DNA of 9,884 nt, from assembly GCA_020720525.1 (NCBI GenBank), contig DYON01000085.1, positions 1 through 9,884 on the forward strand. Direction: 5' to 3'. Below, in pieces: positions 1-6,696 of this stretch. The position numbers were made by a program, and so were the translations under genes. Position 1 is the first letter of the stretch; every line of letters begins with the position of its first letter. Under the pieces are notes generated by a model, which saw nothing but the letters and a program-made list of their open reading frames with translations, ran no database searches and had not been told where the DNA came from. Source of the stretch: Acetofilamentum sp. (lineage in GTDB: Bacteria > Bacteroidota > Bacteroidia > Bacteroidales > DTU049).

Positions 1-341
1 GCGGCTTTTGGCTTTTTGTAACACACAGCAAATGAGAGAAATAAGCATTCATGTTATTAACAGCTGCGTCGAAATATCGATACAATCAACTCGTATTCAA
101 TGCGATATAAAATTAGATTGCTTTGTTGATTGCATACAAAATGAGGTTTTTAGAGATGCCCTAAAGCAAATCCCTCTGCGTCTTTTCTCTTCGCAAAACT
201 CTGGTATATCTCTGCGGTTGGCAAGAAAAATTACATTGTAAATAGGAATTTCCACTTAGTGCCAACATCGAATCGTGCTTGAAAACCAAACTGAATAAAA
301 AACTCATTATAATTGTTTGGGTTCCTTTCAATAATTCATTG
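1..341. other. Non-coding stretch upstream of uvrD
   Basis: I see no convincing gene here. Short open frames on both strands have no family-like sequence, and the best one opens with a TTG. The stretch is AT-rich and includes a repeat-like patch (about 171-230). The uvrD promoter lies at its right edge. The upstream neighbour is outside the window, so part of this may be its 3' flank. Confidence 0.6.
171..230. repeat. Degenerate intergenic repeat-like patch
   Basis: The patch contains the phrases CTCTGCGTCTTTTC, TTCGCAAAACTCTG and TCTCTGCGGTT in order. From memory, this resembles a dispersed intergenic sequence common in Bacteroidota (CTCTGCGTCTTTGCG ... CTCTGCGGTTAA). Only one copy lies in this window, so repetition cannot be shown here. 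The call is inference. Confidence 0.3.
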
Positions 342-349
342 TATTTTTG
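316..349 (+). promoter_or_regulatory. Promoter of uvrD (Bacteroidota type)
   Basis: TTTG at 316-319 and TATTTTTG at 342-349 match the Bacteroidota -33 (TTTG) and -7 (TAnnTTTG) boxes, with a 22-nt spacer. The -7 box ends 12 nt before the ATG at 362, so the leader would be very short. It also overlaps the alternative TTG start at 347, which argues against that start. Confidence 0.6.
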
Positions 350-361
350 CATTCAGATTTT

Positions 362-2650
362 ATGCAACCATCATTTCTCAGCAATCTTAATGGAGTTCAG
401 CTGCAAGCTGTCGAAAACACCGACGGACCAGTTATGGTTTTGGCTGGTGCAGGCAGTGGTAAAACCCGTGTGCTTACTTTTCGGGTTGCATACCTTATTC
501 ATAAAGGTGTCGATCCGCACAATATTTTGGCTTTAACTTTTACCAACAAAGCCGCCAAAGAGATGAAAGAACGTATTTATCAGCTTATTGGCGATAGTAA
601 AGCACACTCGGTATGGATGGGAACTTTTCACTCTGTTTTTGCGCGAATATTAAAAATGGAGAGCGAAAAACTCAATTATCCGCACGATTTTTCAATTTAC
701 GACACCGACGATTCTAAAAGTGTGCTCAAAAGCGTTGTTCGCGATTTCAATTTCGATGAAAAGGTTTACAATACTGGGCATTTGCTCAATCGCATTTCGT
801 CGGCAAAAATGAACCTAATCGACCCCGAAGCATACAAAGCCGATCCCGAAATTCAATCGCAAGACCGATTGGCAAAAAAACCATTGATTTGGCAAATTTA
901 TCAGGAGTATTGGAACCGATGCAAACGCTCGGCTGCCATGGATTTCGACGATTTGCTCTTCAATATCAATTTGTTGTTGCACAAATATCCCGAAATTCTC
1001 GAAAAGTATCAGAATCGGTTTAAGTATGTGCTTGTTGATGAATATCAAGACACCAATTTTGCTCAGTATCTCATCATGAAGAAATTGGCAGCACAGCATC
1101 AAAATATTTGTGTTGTTGGCGACGATGCACAGAGTATTTATGCTTTTCGAGGTGCCAATATCCAAAATATTCTCAATTTCAGTAAAGATTATCCGGGTGC
1201 TCAAGTGTTCAAGCTCGAACAAAATTACCGTTCTACCAAGCGAATTGTTGAAGCAGCCAATTCGGTTATTTTGAACAATCAGTCGCAATTGCACAAAACT
1301 GTTTGGACCGAAAACGATGGTGGTGAACCCATTTCGTTGCTGAAAGCCTCAAACGAAACCGACGAAGCATTGTTGGTTGCCAATTCGGTGTTTCATTCCA
1401 AAATGACTTATCATCTCAAAAACAGCGACTTTGCCATTTTGTATCGCACCAATGCTCAATCGAGAGCGCTCGAAGATGCTCTACGAAAAATGAATATTGC
1501 TTACAGGGTTTATGGTGGTATGTCGTTCTACAAGCGCAAAGAAGTAAAAGATTTGCTCGCATATTTCCGTTTGGTTGTGAATTCGGCCGACAATGAAGCA
1601 TTTTTTCGTGTGGTAAACTATCCTGTAAGAGGAATTGGGAATACAACCATCAATAAATTGTCGGTTCTTGCCTCTGAACGCGAATGGCCTGTTTGGAAAA
1701 TTGTTTCCGAAATCGATTCTATTCAAACTGGATTCAATTCAGGCACTATAAAACGCCTAAAAGATTTCAAAGAACTTATTTTGCATTATCAGCAACAACT
1801 CAACATTGTCGATGCTTACGATTTGGCCCAAAAAATTGCTGCGGGAAGTGGACTTATTAAAGCACTGTTCGAAGACCGCTCGCCCGAGGGAATTACCCGC
1901 TACGAAAATATTGAATCTGTTTTAAATGGAATTCGCACTTTTCAGGACGAGTTTATTGCCGAAAATGAAGGTAAAATGCCAACCATGAGCGATTTTCTTC
2001 AAATGGTTTCGCTTTTTTCCAATATGGACGAGTCGGACGACGACGACGACCGTTTATCGCTGATGACTGTTCACTCGGCCAAAGGGCTCGAATTTCCGTA
2101 TGTCTTCATCACCGGACTCGAAGAAAATCTTTTCCCAAGCTCAATGTCAATGTCGTCGCGTGCCGAAATTGAAGAAGAACGACGATTGTTTTATGTTGCA
2201 ATCACGCGAGCCATGTCGAAACTAACACTGAGCTATGCCGATACCCGTTATCGTTGGGGCGACCTCAATTTCTGCACTCCCAGCCGTTTTTTGGAAGAAA
2301 TTGATAGCTCGTTGCTCGATATTCCGCGCAAATTCAGCCAAAACAAAGGCTTTCAACGAAGTCTTCCTTTGAAATCGAAAAGCGAAAGCCCATCTACCAA
2401 CTACAATCATTACAACAAAAAAGAAGTTCAGGCTCCCGTTTTCAGTCATCCTTTTAGCGACGAAGATGTTGCCAATGCTGCCGATCTCGCTACCGGACAA
2501 AAAGTTGAACATGCACGTTTTGGCGAAGGGGTGATTTGTTTTATTGAAGGAAGTGGCCAAAACAGGAAAGCTACTGTCGATTTCAAAGGCGTTGGACGCA
2601 AGCAACTTGTGCTTAAATTTGCTCGCCTCAAAATAGTAATTCCCGATTAG
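362..2650 (+). CDS. uvrD: UvrD/PcrA-family 3'-5' DNA helicase
   Basis: An SF1A ATP-dependent DNA helicase of 762 aa, the usual PcrA/UvrD size, expected to act in nucleotide excision repair and in clearing RecA or stalled RNA polymerase. Visible motifs in order: Q-motif Gln13 in LNGVQLQAV, Walker A AGAGSGKT (28-35, Lys34), Walker B DEYQD (226-230), motif III VVGDDAQSIYAFRGA (251-265), motif IV QNYRST (287-292), motif V TVHSAKGLEF (569-578) and motif VI EEERRLFYVAITRA (604-617). A short Asp-run precedes motif V. The C-terminal ~50 residues (GQKVEHARFGEGV onward) are the Tudor-like domain that binds RNA polymerase in PcrA. I chose the ATG at 362 because the frame's TTG at 347 lies inside the promoter -7 box. 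It is followed in the same direction by the DUF4290 gene after 66 bp. Whether it is PcrA-like or UvrD-like in function is not decidable here. Confidence 0.95.
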   Translation: MQPSFLSNLNGVQLQAVENTDGPVMVLAGAGSGKTRVLTFRVAYLIHKGVDPHNILALTFTNKAAKEMKERIYQLIGDSKAHSVWMGTFHSVFARILKMESEKLNYPHDFSIYDTDDSKSVLKSVVRDFNFDEKVYNTGHLLNRISSAKMNLIDPEAYKADPEIQSQDRLAKKPLIWQIYQEYWNRCKRSAAMDFDDLLFNINLLLHKYPEILEKYQNRFKYVLVDEYQDTNFAQYLIMKKLAAQHQNICVVGDDAQSIYAFRGANIQNILNFSKDYPGAQVFKLEQNYRSTKRIVEAANSVILNNQSQLHKTVWTENDGGEPISLLKASNETDEALLVANSVFHSKMTYHLKNSDFAILYRTNAQSRALEDALRKMNIAYRVYGGMSFYKRKEVKDLLAYFRLVVNSADNEAFFRVVNYPVRGIGNTTINKLSVLASEREWPVWKIVSEIDSIQTGFNSGTIKRLKDFKELILHYQQQLNIVDAYDLAQKIAAGSGLIKALFEDRSPEGITRYENIESVLNGIRTFQDEFIAENEGKMPTMSDFLQMVSLFSNMDESDDDDDRLSLMTVHSAKGLEFPYVFITGLEENLFPSSMSMSSRAEIEEERRLFYVAITRAMSKLTLSYADTRYRWGDLNFCTPSRFLEEIDSSLLDIPRKFSQNKGFQRSLPLKSKSESPSTNYNHYNKKEVQAPVFSHPFSDEDVANAADLATGQKVEHARFGEGVICFIEGSGQNRKATVDFKGVGRKQLVLKFARLKIVIPD

Positions 2651-2651
2651 T

Positions 2652-2686
2652 TTTGTCGTTCGACTTCGTAATCGGATTATTTTCGG
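2652..2686 (+). promoter_or_regulatory. Weak candidate promoter for DUF4290-murA
   Basis: TTTG (2652-2655) and TATTTTCG (2679-2686, one mismatch to TAnnTTTG) are 23 nt apart in the 66-bp gap after uvrD. No terminator is visible in the gap, so read-through from uvrD is equally possible. Confidence 0.25.
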
Positions 2687-2716
2687 ATATTTGTTTGTTT
2701 AAATCTTTTCCGTCTT

Positions 2717-3352
2717 ATGGAATACAATACTCAACGTGAACCTCTTTTGCTATCGGAATACGGACGTTCGGTTCAAAAAATGGTCGATTTCATTAACACT
2801 TTCCCCGATAAAGCTACACGAACCAAAGCTGCAAATGCTATTGTTCATGCCATGATGACAGTTCAGTCGGGGCCTCGTGATATGATCGATTATAAACGCA
2901 AACTTTGGGACCATTTGCATGTGATTGGCAATTTTTCTCTCGACATAGATGCGCCCTTTCCGATGCCTAAACCCGACGAGAAAATATCGCCCGAATGGCT
3001 TAGTTATTCAATTCCTCACGAAGTCCGATTTCGCTTTTATGGTCGATATACCGAAAAAATCGTAAAAAAAGCTATCGAAATGGAAGAAGGTTCTCGAAAA
3101 AAAGAATTGGTTGGCGCAATTGCCAACACCATGAAAAAACTCTATCTTACTTGGAACAAAGACTCTGTGAAAGATGAATTGATTCTTGAACAACTGAAAT
3201 TACTTTCGGATGGAAAACTTTCGGTTGAACCTGATTTTGTTTTTCAAGATACTGCCGAAATTGTTCGAAGCAACAAAGTTGAGACTAAAACTTGGTCGCA
3301 AAACAACAACAAAAAGAATAGAAAGAACAATAAATTTAAAAAAAAGTACTAA
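2717..3352 (+). CDS. DUF4290 domain-containing protein
   Basis: A 211-aa protein recognised as the DUF4290 family, which as far as I know is confined to Bacteroidota and has no established function. The N-terminus (MEYNTQREPLLLSEYGRSVQ) and the central WLSYSIPHEVRFRFYGR region (94-110) are the family-like parts. The body is predicted mostly helical, with no signal peptide and no membrane segment, so it is cytosolic. The last ~22 residues are almost entirely Lys, Asn and Arg, a flexible basic tail that suggests nucleic-acid or ribosome contact (inference). It ends 11 bp before murA, so the two are almost certainly co-transcribed. I recall this gene order in other Bacteroidota. The context hints at a link to envelope synthesis or growth but proves nothing. 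Confidence 0.85.
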   Translation: MEYNTQREPLLLSEYGRSVQKMVDFINTFPDKATRTKAANAIVHAMMTVQSGPRDMIDYKRKLWDHLHVIGNFSLDIDAPFPMPKPDEKISPEWLSYSIPHEVRFRFYGRYTEKIVKKAIEMEEGSRKKELVGAIANTMKKLYLTWNKDSVKDELILEQLKLLSDGKLSVEPDFVFQDTAEIVRSNKVETKTWSQNNNKKNRKNNKFKKKY

Positions 3353-3363
3353 TCCCAATCATT

Positions 3364-4674
3364 ATGAGCAGCTATTTCATTAATGGAGGCCGCACTTTGC
3401 AGGGTGAAATTGTTCCACAAGGAGCAAAAAATGAAGCATTGCAGGTAATTAGTGCTGTTTTGCTCACCGATAAAGATCTGGAAATTAGCAATGTGCCTAT
3501 TATCCGCGATGTAATTAGGCTTATTGAATTGCTGGGCGAGATGGGTGTTGAAATTTCGCAGATCAATTCTTCTACCTATCGCTTCAATGCTGCCAATATC
3601 AATCTTGGCTATCTTCAAACGCAAGAATTTATCAACAAGGCTGGTTCGCTTCGTGGCTCGGTAATGATACTTGGCCCGCTTCTCACACGTTTTGGAACTG
3701 CTTCTATTCCAAAACCAGGTGGCGATAAAATTGGTCGTCGTAGAATGGATACACATTTACTTGGTTTTAAAGCACTTGGAGCCGAGCTCGATTTCGATAC
3801 ATACAAAAACTTTTATACCGTTTCGGTCAAAGGCCGCCTTCAAGGTGCCAAAATGTTGCTCGAAGAAGCTTCGGTAACGGGTACTGCCAATATTATCATG
3901 GCTGCTGTTTTGGCTGTTGGTCAAACAACTATCTACAACGCAGCATGTGAACCTTATATTCAGCAGCTTTGTAGAATGCTCAGCAATATGGGTGCGCGTA
4001 TCGGTGGAATTGGCTCGAACTTGCTGCGAATCGAAGGCGTCGATAGTTTGTCGGGTACTTCGCACCGATTGCTCCCCGATATGATTGAAGTTGGTAGCTT
4101 TATTGGTTTAGCTGCCATGACACAATCGGAACTGCTCATCAAAGATGTGTCGGTGAAAGATTTGGGAATAATTCCAGAAACATTCAGGCGCTTAGGAATC
4201 ACTGTTGAACAGCGCAACGACGATCTTTTTGTACCGGCTAAAGAGTTTTATCAAGTCGAATCCTATCTCGATGGTGGTATCATGACTATTGCCGATGCTC
4301 CTTGGCCTGGTTTTACGCCCGACCTTTTGAGTATTGCCCTGGTTGTATCTACTCAAGCCAAAGGCAGTGTGCTTATTCATCAAAAAATGTTCGAAAGTCG
4401 TTTGTTTTTTGTTGACAAACTAATCGATATGGGTGCTCAGATAATTCTTTGCGACCCACATAGAGCTACCGTTATTGGAATCGACCGCAAATATCCGCTG
4501 CGTGGAATCGAAATGACTTCGCCCGATATTCGCGCAGGTGTTTCGTTGCTTATTGCTGCGCTTTCGGCCAAAGGAACCAGCGAAATTCACAATATCGAGC
4601 AAATCGACCGTGGATATCAGTTTTTCGACCAACGCCTCAGAGAGTTGGGCGCCGATATTGAAAGGAAAGGATAG
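3364..4674 (+). CDS. murA: UDP-N-acetylglucosamine 1-carboxyvinyltransferase (MurA)
   Basis: Catalyses the first committed step of peptidoglycan synthesis: transfer of enolpyruvate from PEP to UDP-GlcNAc, in the cytosol. At 436 aa it is the usual length. Visible landmarks are Lys22-Asn23 in AKNEAL (substrate-binding lysine), the mobile active-site loop PKPGGDKIGRRR (116-127), the Asp320 region APWPGFTPD (equivalent to E. coli Asp305, the general base) and Arg390 in SPDIRAG (equivalent to E. coli Arg397). The loop position held by Cys115 in E. coli is Asp121 (GAT at 3724-3726). In families studied so far, Asp there keeps activity but prevents covalent attack by fosfomycin. The gene follows DUF4290 by 11 bp with no own promoter visible. 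It converges on the yehS-type gene, with 53 bp between stop codons. Confidence 0.96.
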   Translation: MSSYFINGGRTLQGEIVPQGAKNEALQVISAVLLTDKDLEISNVPIIRDVIRLIELLGEMGVEISQINSSTYRFNAANINLGYLQTQEFINKAGSLRGSVMILGPLLTRFGTASIPKPGGDKIGRRRMDTHLLGFKALGAELDFDTYKNFYTVSVKGRLQGAKMLLEEASVTGTANIIMAAVLAVGQTTIYNAACEPYIQQLCRMLSNMGARIGGIGSNLLRIEGVDSLSGTSHRLLPDMIEVGSFIGLAAMTQSELLIKDVSVKDLGIIPETFRRLGITVEQRNDDLFVPAKEFYQVESYLDGGIMTIADAPWPGFTPDLLSIALVVSTQAKGSVLIHQKMFESRLFFVDKLIDMGAQIILCDPHRATVIGIDRKYPLRGIEMTSPDIRAGVSLLIAALSAKGTSEIHNIEQIDRGYQFFDQRLRELGADIERKG

Positions 4675-4702
4675 AAATACTCCTCATACTCCATCTACAA
4701 GT

Positions 4703-4717
4703 CGTTGCAGTGCAACG
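4703..4717. repeat. Short inverted repeat between convergent genes
   Basis: CGTTGC / AGT / GCAACG is a perfect 6-bp stem with a 3-nt loop in the 53-bp gap between the murA and yehS-type stops. No T-tract follows on either strand, so it is only a weak terminator candidate. It could instead be a remnant of a dispersed palindrome. Confidence 0.3.
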
Positions 4718-4727
4718 CCTCTACAAA

Positions 4728-5189
4728 TCATTCAATACTATACTTTTTCTGAATTCCCTGCAAGAAATTGCGCAACATTTGATCGTTGCACGCACGGTAC
4801 TGACTTTGAGTTGGACTTCGAAAAAATGCGCTCAACTCGTGTTTGCTTATGCGCATTCCTACAAGCGCAAGAATGTCCAAAATATCTTCATCTTTGAGGT
4901 TCAACGATATTTTTAATTTTCTAAAAACAGCATTGTTGGTCAAATGTGTTTCAGGAATTGGTTGTTCGCCTTCCTTTTTGCCGCGTTTCTCAATAATTAA
5001 ACCATTTAGAAAAATAGCCAATTGCTTATCGTTGATGTCGCGAAAAGTAGGGTCTTCCTCTTTTTTCAACCAATCGCACACTTGGGCACGCGAAACATCG
5101 AAATCGGCCAGTGCAAATATTTCCATCATTTTGGTGTCGTTGAAACCAAAAGTGAACCTCAGTCGGCGAAGTATGTCGTTGTTGGTCAT
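4728..5189 (-). CDS. yehS: DUF1456 family protein (YehS-like)
   Basis: A 153-aa cytosolic protein made of two tandem DUF1456 repeats. Repeat 1 opens with TNNDILRRLRFTFGFND (2-18) and repeat 2 with TNNAVFRKLKISLNLKD (84-100). Each carries a DILALxxxxxSRxxxxxW/F-type segment (MMEIFALADFDVSRAQVCDW and DILDILALVGMRISKHELSA). They are joined by a Lys/Glu-rich linker (66-80). The length matches E. coli YehS (about 156 aa). The biochemical role is unknown. The repeats look like small helical, possibly DNA-binding-like modules, but this is inference. It is a single gene pointing left, convergent with murA, and has its own -7 element upstream (5238-5245). Confidence 0.88.
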   Translation of the reverse strand: MTNNDILRRLRFTFGFNDTKMMEIFALADFDVSRAQVCDWLKKEEDPTFRDINDKQLAIFLNGLIIEKRGKKEGEQPIPETHLTNNAVFRKLKISLNLKDEDILDILALVGMRISKHELSAFFRSPTQSQYRACNDQMLRNFLQGIQKKYSIE

Positions 5190-5237
5190 TTCTTTTATGT
5201 TTGTTTTCCTCTAATTGTTTTTTCTAAAATAGTCAAT

Positions 5238-5245
5238 CAAAGATA
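5238..5245 (-). promoter_or_regulatory. Promoter -7 element for yehS-type gene
   Basis: On the minus strand, TATCTTTG is an exact TAnnTTTG match and lies about 48 nt upstream of the ATG at 5189. No TTTG stands 19-23 nt further upstream, so the -33 box is poor and the call rests on the -7 element alone. Confidence 0.45.
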
Positions 5246-5306
5246 TATTAAATAGCTCAACCAGCACCATGCTTCGGAAAAAAGTAATGAAAATCGATAC
5301 CAACGA

Positions 5307-5858
5307 TTAAACCATCTCAAGCACTTTCATAATCAAATTCTCAGGCATGTAGGTGCGCCACGGTAGTTCGTTGATGGCATCGTCGAGAGTAATATAGCGT
5401 CCCAATCGACCTTTGCGCATTTCGGCAATCACATGTGGCAGAAATCCAATACAAACAATCCAACCATCTTCAATTTCTTCGACCCATTCTTCGTAGTATG
5501 CTGTGTCGGAATAATGAAAATTGAGCACATTTTCGCCCACCAAAACAAACTGCACAATGCCGTTTTCCATCAATGGTTCAATCACATTGCGTTTCAAAAA
5601 CATGATGTCGTTGTACAAGCAATCGTTCCATTCGCCAATGAGCTCAACCACAGCTGTTCCACGTGAATAATCGGCATATAAAATTTTCAAATACAACGTA
5701 TTTGACCCAAAATCGTCCCATTGTGGATGAATATAGTAGTTGTAAACGGTGTGGGTGAAATAAATATCGCTATATTCGTAACCATGGAATGGCGACATGC
5801 TATCGTCTTCGCTGGTGTAGATATGACGCCAGTTGTAGAATGGCTCAATGTTGTGCAT
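5307..5858 (-). CDS. Conserved-looking protein of unknown function, coupled to Crp/Fnr regulator
   Basis: I do not recognise a named family. The protein is 183 aa and soluble, with no signal peptide or membrane segment. It is acidic and unusually rich in Tyr, Trp and Phe (for example the FYNWRHIYTSEDD start and EYSDIYFTHTVYNYYIHPQW). The middle part, roughly GTAVVELIGEWND then VIEPLMENGIVQFVLVGENVLNFHYSD, alternates strand and helix and loosely recalls a STAS-like beta-alpha fold. That is only an impression. The C-terminal third has an acidic YYEEWVEEIEDGW patch. The ATG at 5858 is preceded by AGGAG (5869-5865 on the minus strand) at 6-nt spacing, a rare clear ribosome-binding site here that overlaps the stop codon of the upstream regulator. 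Only 9 bp separate the two genes, so they form one operon and the protein probably works with, or is controlled alongside, that regulator. Confidence 0.8.
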   Translation of the reverse strand: MHNIEPFYNWRHIYTSEDDSMSPFHGYEYSDIYFTHTVYNYYIHPQWDDFGSNTLYLKILYADYSRGTAVVELIGEWNDCLYNDIMFLKRNVIEPLMENGIVQFVLVGENVLNFHYSDTAYYEEWVEEIEDGWIVCIGFLPHVIAEMRKGRLGRYITLDDAINELPWRTYMPENLIMKVLEMV

Positions 5859-5870
5859 ATTCTGCTCCTA
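5859..5870 (-). promoter_or_regulatory. Ribosome-binding site overlapping the regulator's stop codon
   Basis: On the minus strand the sequence TAGGAGCAGAAT precedes ATG. TAG is the stop of the regulator and AGGAG is a Shine-Dalgarno match 6 nt from the start. This fixes the start of the downstream gene and suggests translational coupling. Confidence 0.65.
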
Positions 5871-6587
5871 TCCGCGGTCGCTGATCATTTTCAGGCGCTC
5901 AAAATCGACAATTTCAATTTCTTTCCCGTTGATTTTAATAATCTTTTCCTTGCGGAATTCGCTCAAAATGCGTATCACATTTTCGGTAGTCATTCCAATA
6001 AGCTCGGCAATTTCTTTGCGCGAAACAGGCAATTCGTAAATATGCGATTTGTATATATTGAACGAGAAATCGAGCAAAGTCATTGCAATTCGGCCACGAA
6101 GGTTGCGGCTGTTGTTTTGAATAAATCGGTCGATAATATCGTCGGCTGTTTTACTCGATTTTTTAAGCAAGCCAATGCCAAAACTGCCATGTCGCATAAC
6201 CAAATCGATAATCAGATTGAGTGGAAATATACAAATCTCGGTATATTCAATCGCCGTCATAGTGTAAGCGTAGTTTTTACCATGAAAAACGGTTAGCAAA
6301 CTTGTATAATCGTGGGGCTTGGCAATTGAAATAATGTGGTTGCGTTTCGACTCGGTTACTTTCGAAAGCTTAACAATGCCGCTTTTGATATAGAAAAAAT
6401 CAACAATGGGCGAATTTTGCTTTACGATAATTTCGCCTTTTTTAAACGACTGCTCGCGCTTAACATTACATAAAATGTACGAATCTTCGTCGGGTACATA
6501 ATTGAATATGAGGTTTTTGAGTATGCACTCCTCACATTTGCAGCCATGTGCCTTTTCTTTCGACTCCATCACCTGTATTTCGTTCAT
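5868..6587 (-). CDS. Crp/Fnr-family transcriptional regulator with FNR-like cysteines
   Basis: A 239-aa DNA-binding regulator. Residues ~35-125 form the cyclic-nucleotide-binding-type beta-roll (FKKGEIIVKQNSPIVDFFYIKSGIVKL), followed by a dimerisation helix (~130-165). The C-terminal winged helix-turn-helix (~185-235) carries LPVSRKEIAELIGMTTENVI. The recognition helix reads TTENVIRILSEF, keeping the Glu (202) and Arg (206) that FNR uses, but with Ile where FNR has Ser212. Cysteines are Cys16, Cys18, Cys21, Cys40 and Cys119. Cys119, in TEICIFPLNLIIDL, aligns by eye with FNR Cys122 (VCEIPFETLDDL), and the N-terminal cluster sits where FNR has Cys20/23/29. An oxygen-sensing [4Fe-4S] cluster is therefore plausible, although the Cys spacing differs. 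The start at 6587 is assumed; Met7 (6569) is an alternative and keeps all cysteines. It is divergent from the fused sulfur gene and first gene of a two-gene unit. Confidence 0.9.
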   Translation of the reverse strand: MNEIQVMESKEKAHGCKCEECILKNLIFNYVPDEDSYILCNVKREQSFKKGEIIVKQNSPIVDFFYIKSGIVKLSKVTESKRNHIISIAKPHDYTSLLTVFHGKNYAYTMTAIEYTEICIFPLNLIIDLVMRHGSFGIGLLKKSSKTADDIIDRFIQNNSRNLRGRIAMTLLDFSFNIYKSHIYELPVSRKEIAELIGMTTENVIRILSEFRKEKIIKINGKEIEIVDFERLKMISDRG

Positions 6588-6616
6588 AATAATCTGGTTA
6601 GAATATAAATCAAGGA

Positions 6617-6630
6617 ATGATTTTTATCAT
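6617..6630. promoter_or_regulatory. FNR-box-like palindrome
   Basis: ATGAT-TTTT-ATCAT is a perfect 5-4-5 inverted repeat that matches 8 of 10 defined bases of the FNR consensus TTGAT-N4-ATCAA. It lies in the divergent region between the Crp/Fnr-type regulator and the ORF at 6697. A further TTGAT half-site is on the minus strand at 6613-6609. It is centred roughly 50 bp upstream of the predicted rightward start, and inside the predicted leftward transcript. Likely bound by the adjacent regulator (inference). Confidence 0.5.
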
Positions 6631-6636
6631 AAAACC

Positions 6637-6670
6637 ATTGTTAAAGGGCATTCATAGCCCGTTAACTTTG
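6637..6670 (+). promoter_or_regulatory. Rightward promoter for the 6697 ORF
   Basis: TAACTTTG (6663-6670) is an exact TAnnTTTG -7 box. ATTG (6637-6640) stands in for the -33 TTTG at 22-nt spacing, with one mismatch. The start codon lies 27 nt downstream of the -7 box. Confidence 0.55.
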
Positions 6671-6678
6671 CAAATGTA
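6671..6678 (-). promoter_or_regulatory. Leftward -7 element for the regulator operon
   Basis: On the minus strand TACATTTG is an exact TAnnTTTG match that directly abuts the rightward -7 box (6663-6670). The two cores face each other around a TTTGCAAA palindrome. No good -33 box is seen (ATTG at 6698-6695 has only a 16-nt spacer). Confidence 0.4.
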
Positions 6679-6696
6679 ATTAAATAATCATTTACA

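Noticed and set aside
8..241. 77-codon open frame at the left edge
   Set aside because: It starts with TTG, has no family-like sequence or promoter and overlaps the repeat-like patch.
815..1294. 159-codon open frame on the minus strand
   Set aside because: It is antisense to the helicase core motifs of uvrD; a shadow frame.
2030..2052. Repetitive GAC run in uvrD
   Set aside because: It encodes an Asp-rich linker ahead of motif V that is common in PcrA/UvrD proteins; not a mobile or unstable repeat of note.
4538..4897. 119-codon plus-strand frame running past the murA stop
   Set aside because: It overlaps the murA 3' end out of frame and the antisense of the yehS-type gene. No family-like content.
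5292..5308. AATCG / CGATT hairpin after the 5307-5858 gene
   Set aside because: Only a 5-bp AT-rich stem overlapping the stop codon. The T-run on the minus strand is displaced by several bases, so it is too weak to call a terminator.
5721..6296. 191-codon open frame on the plus strand
   Set aside because: It is antisense to the regulator and its partner gene, and crosses their boundary. The regulator's helix-turn-helix on the other strand is clear.
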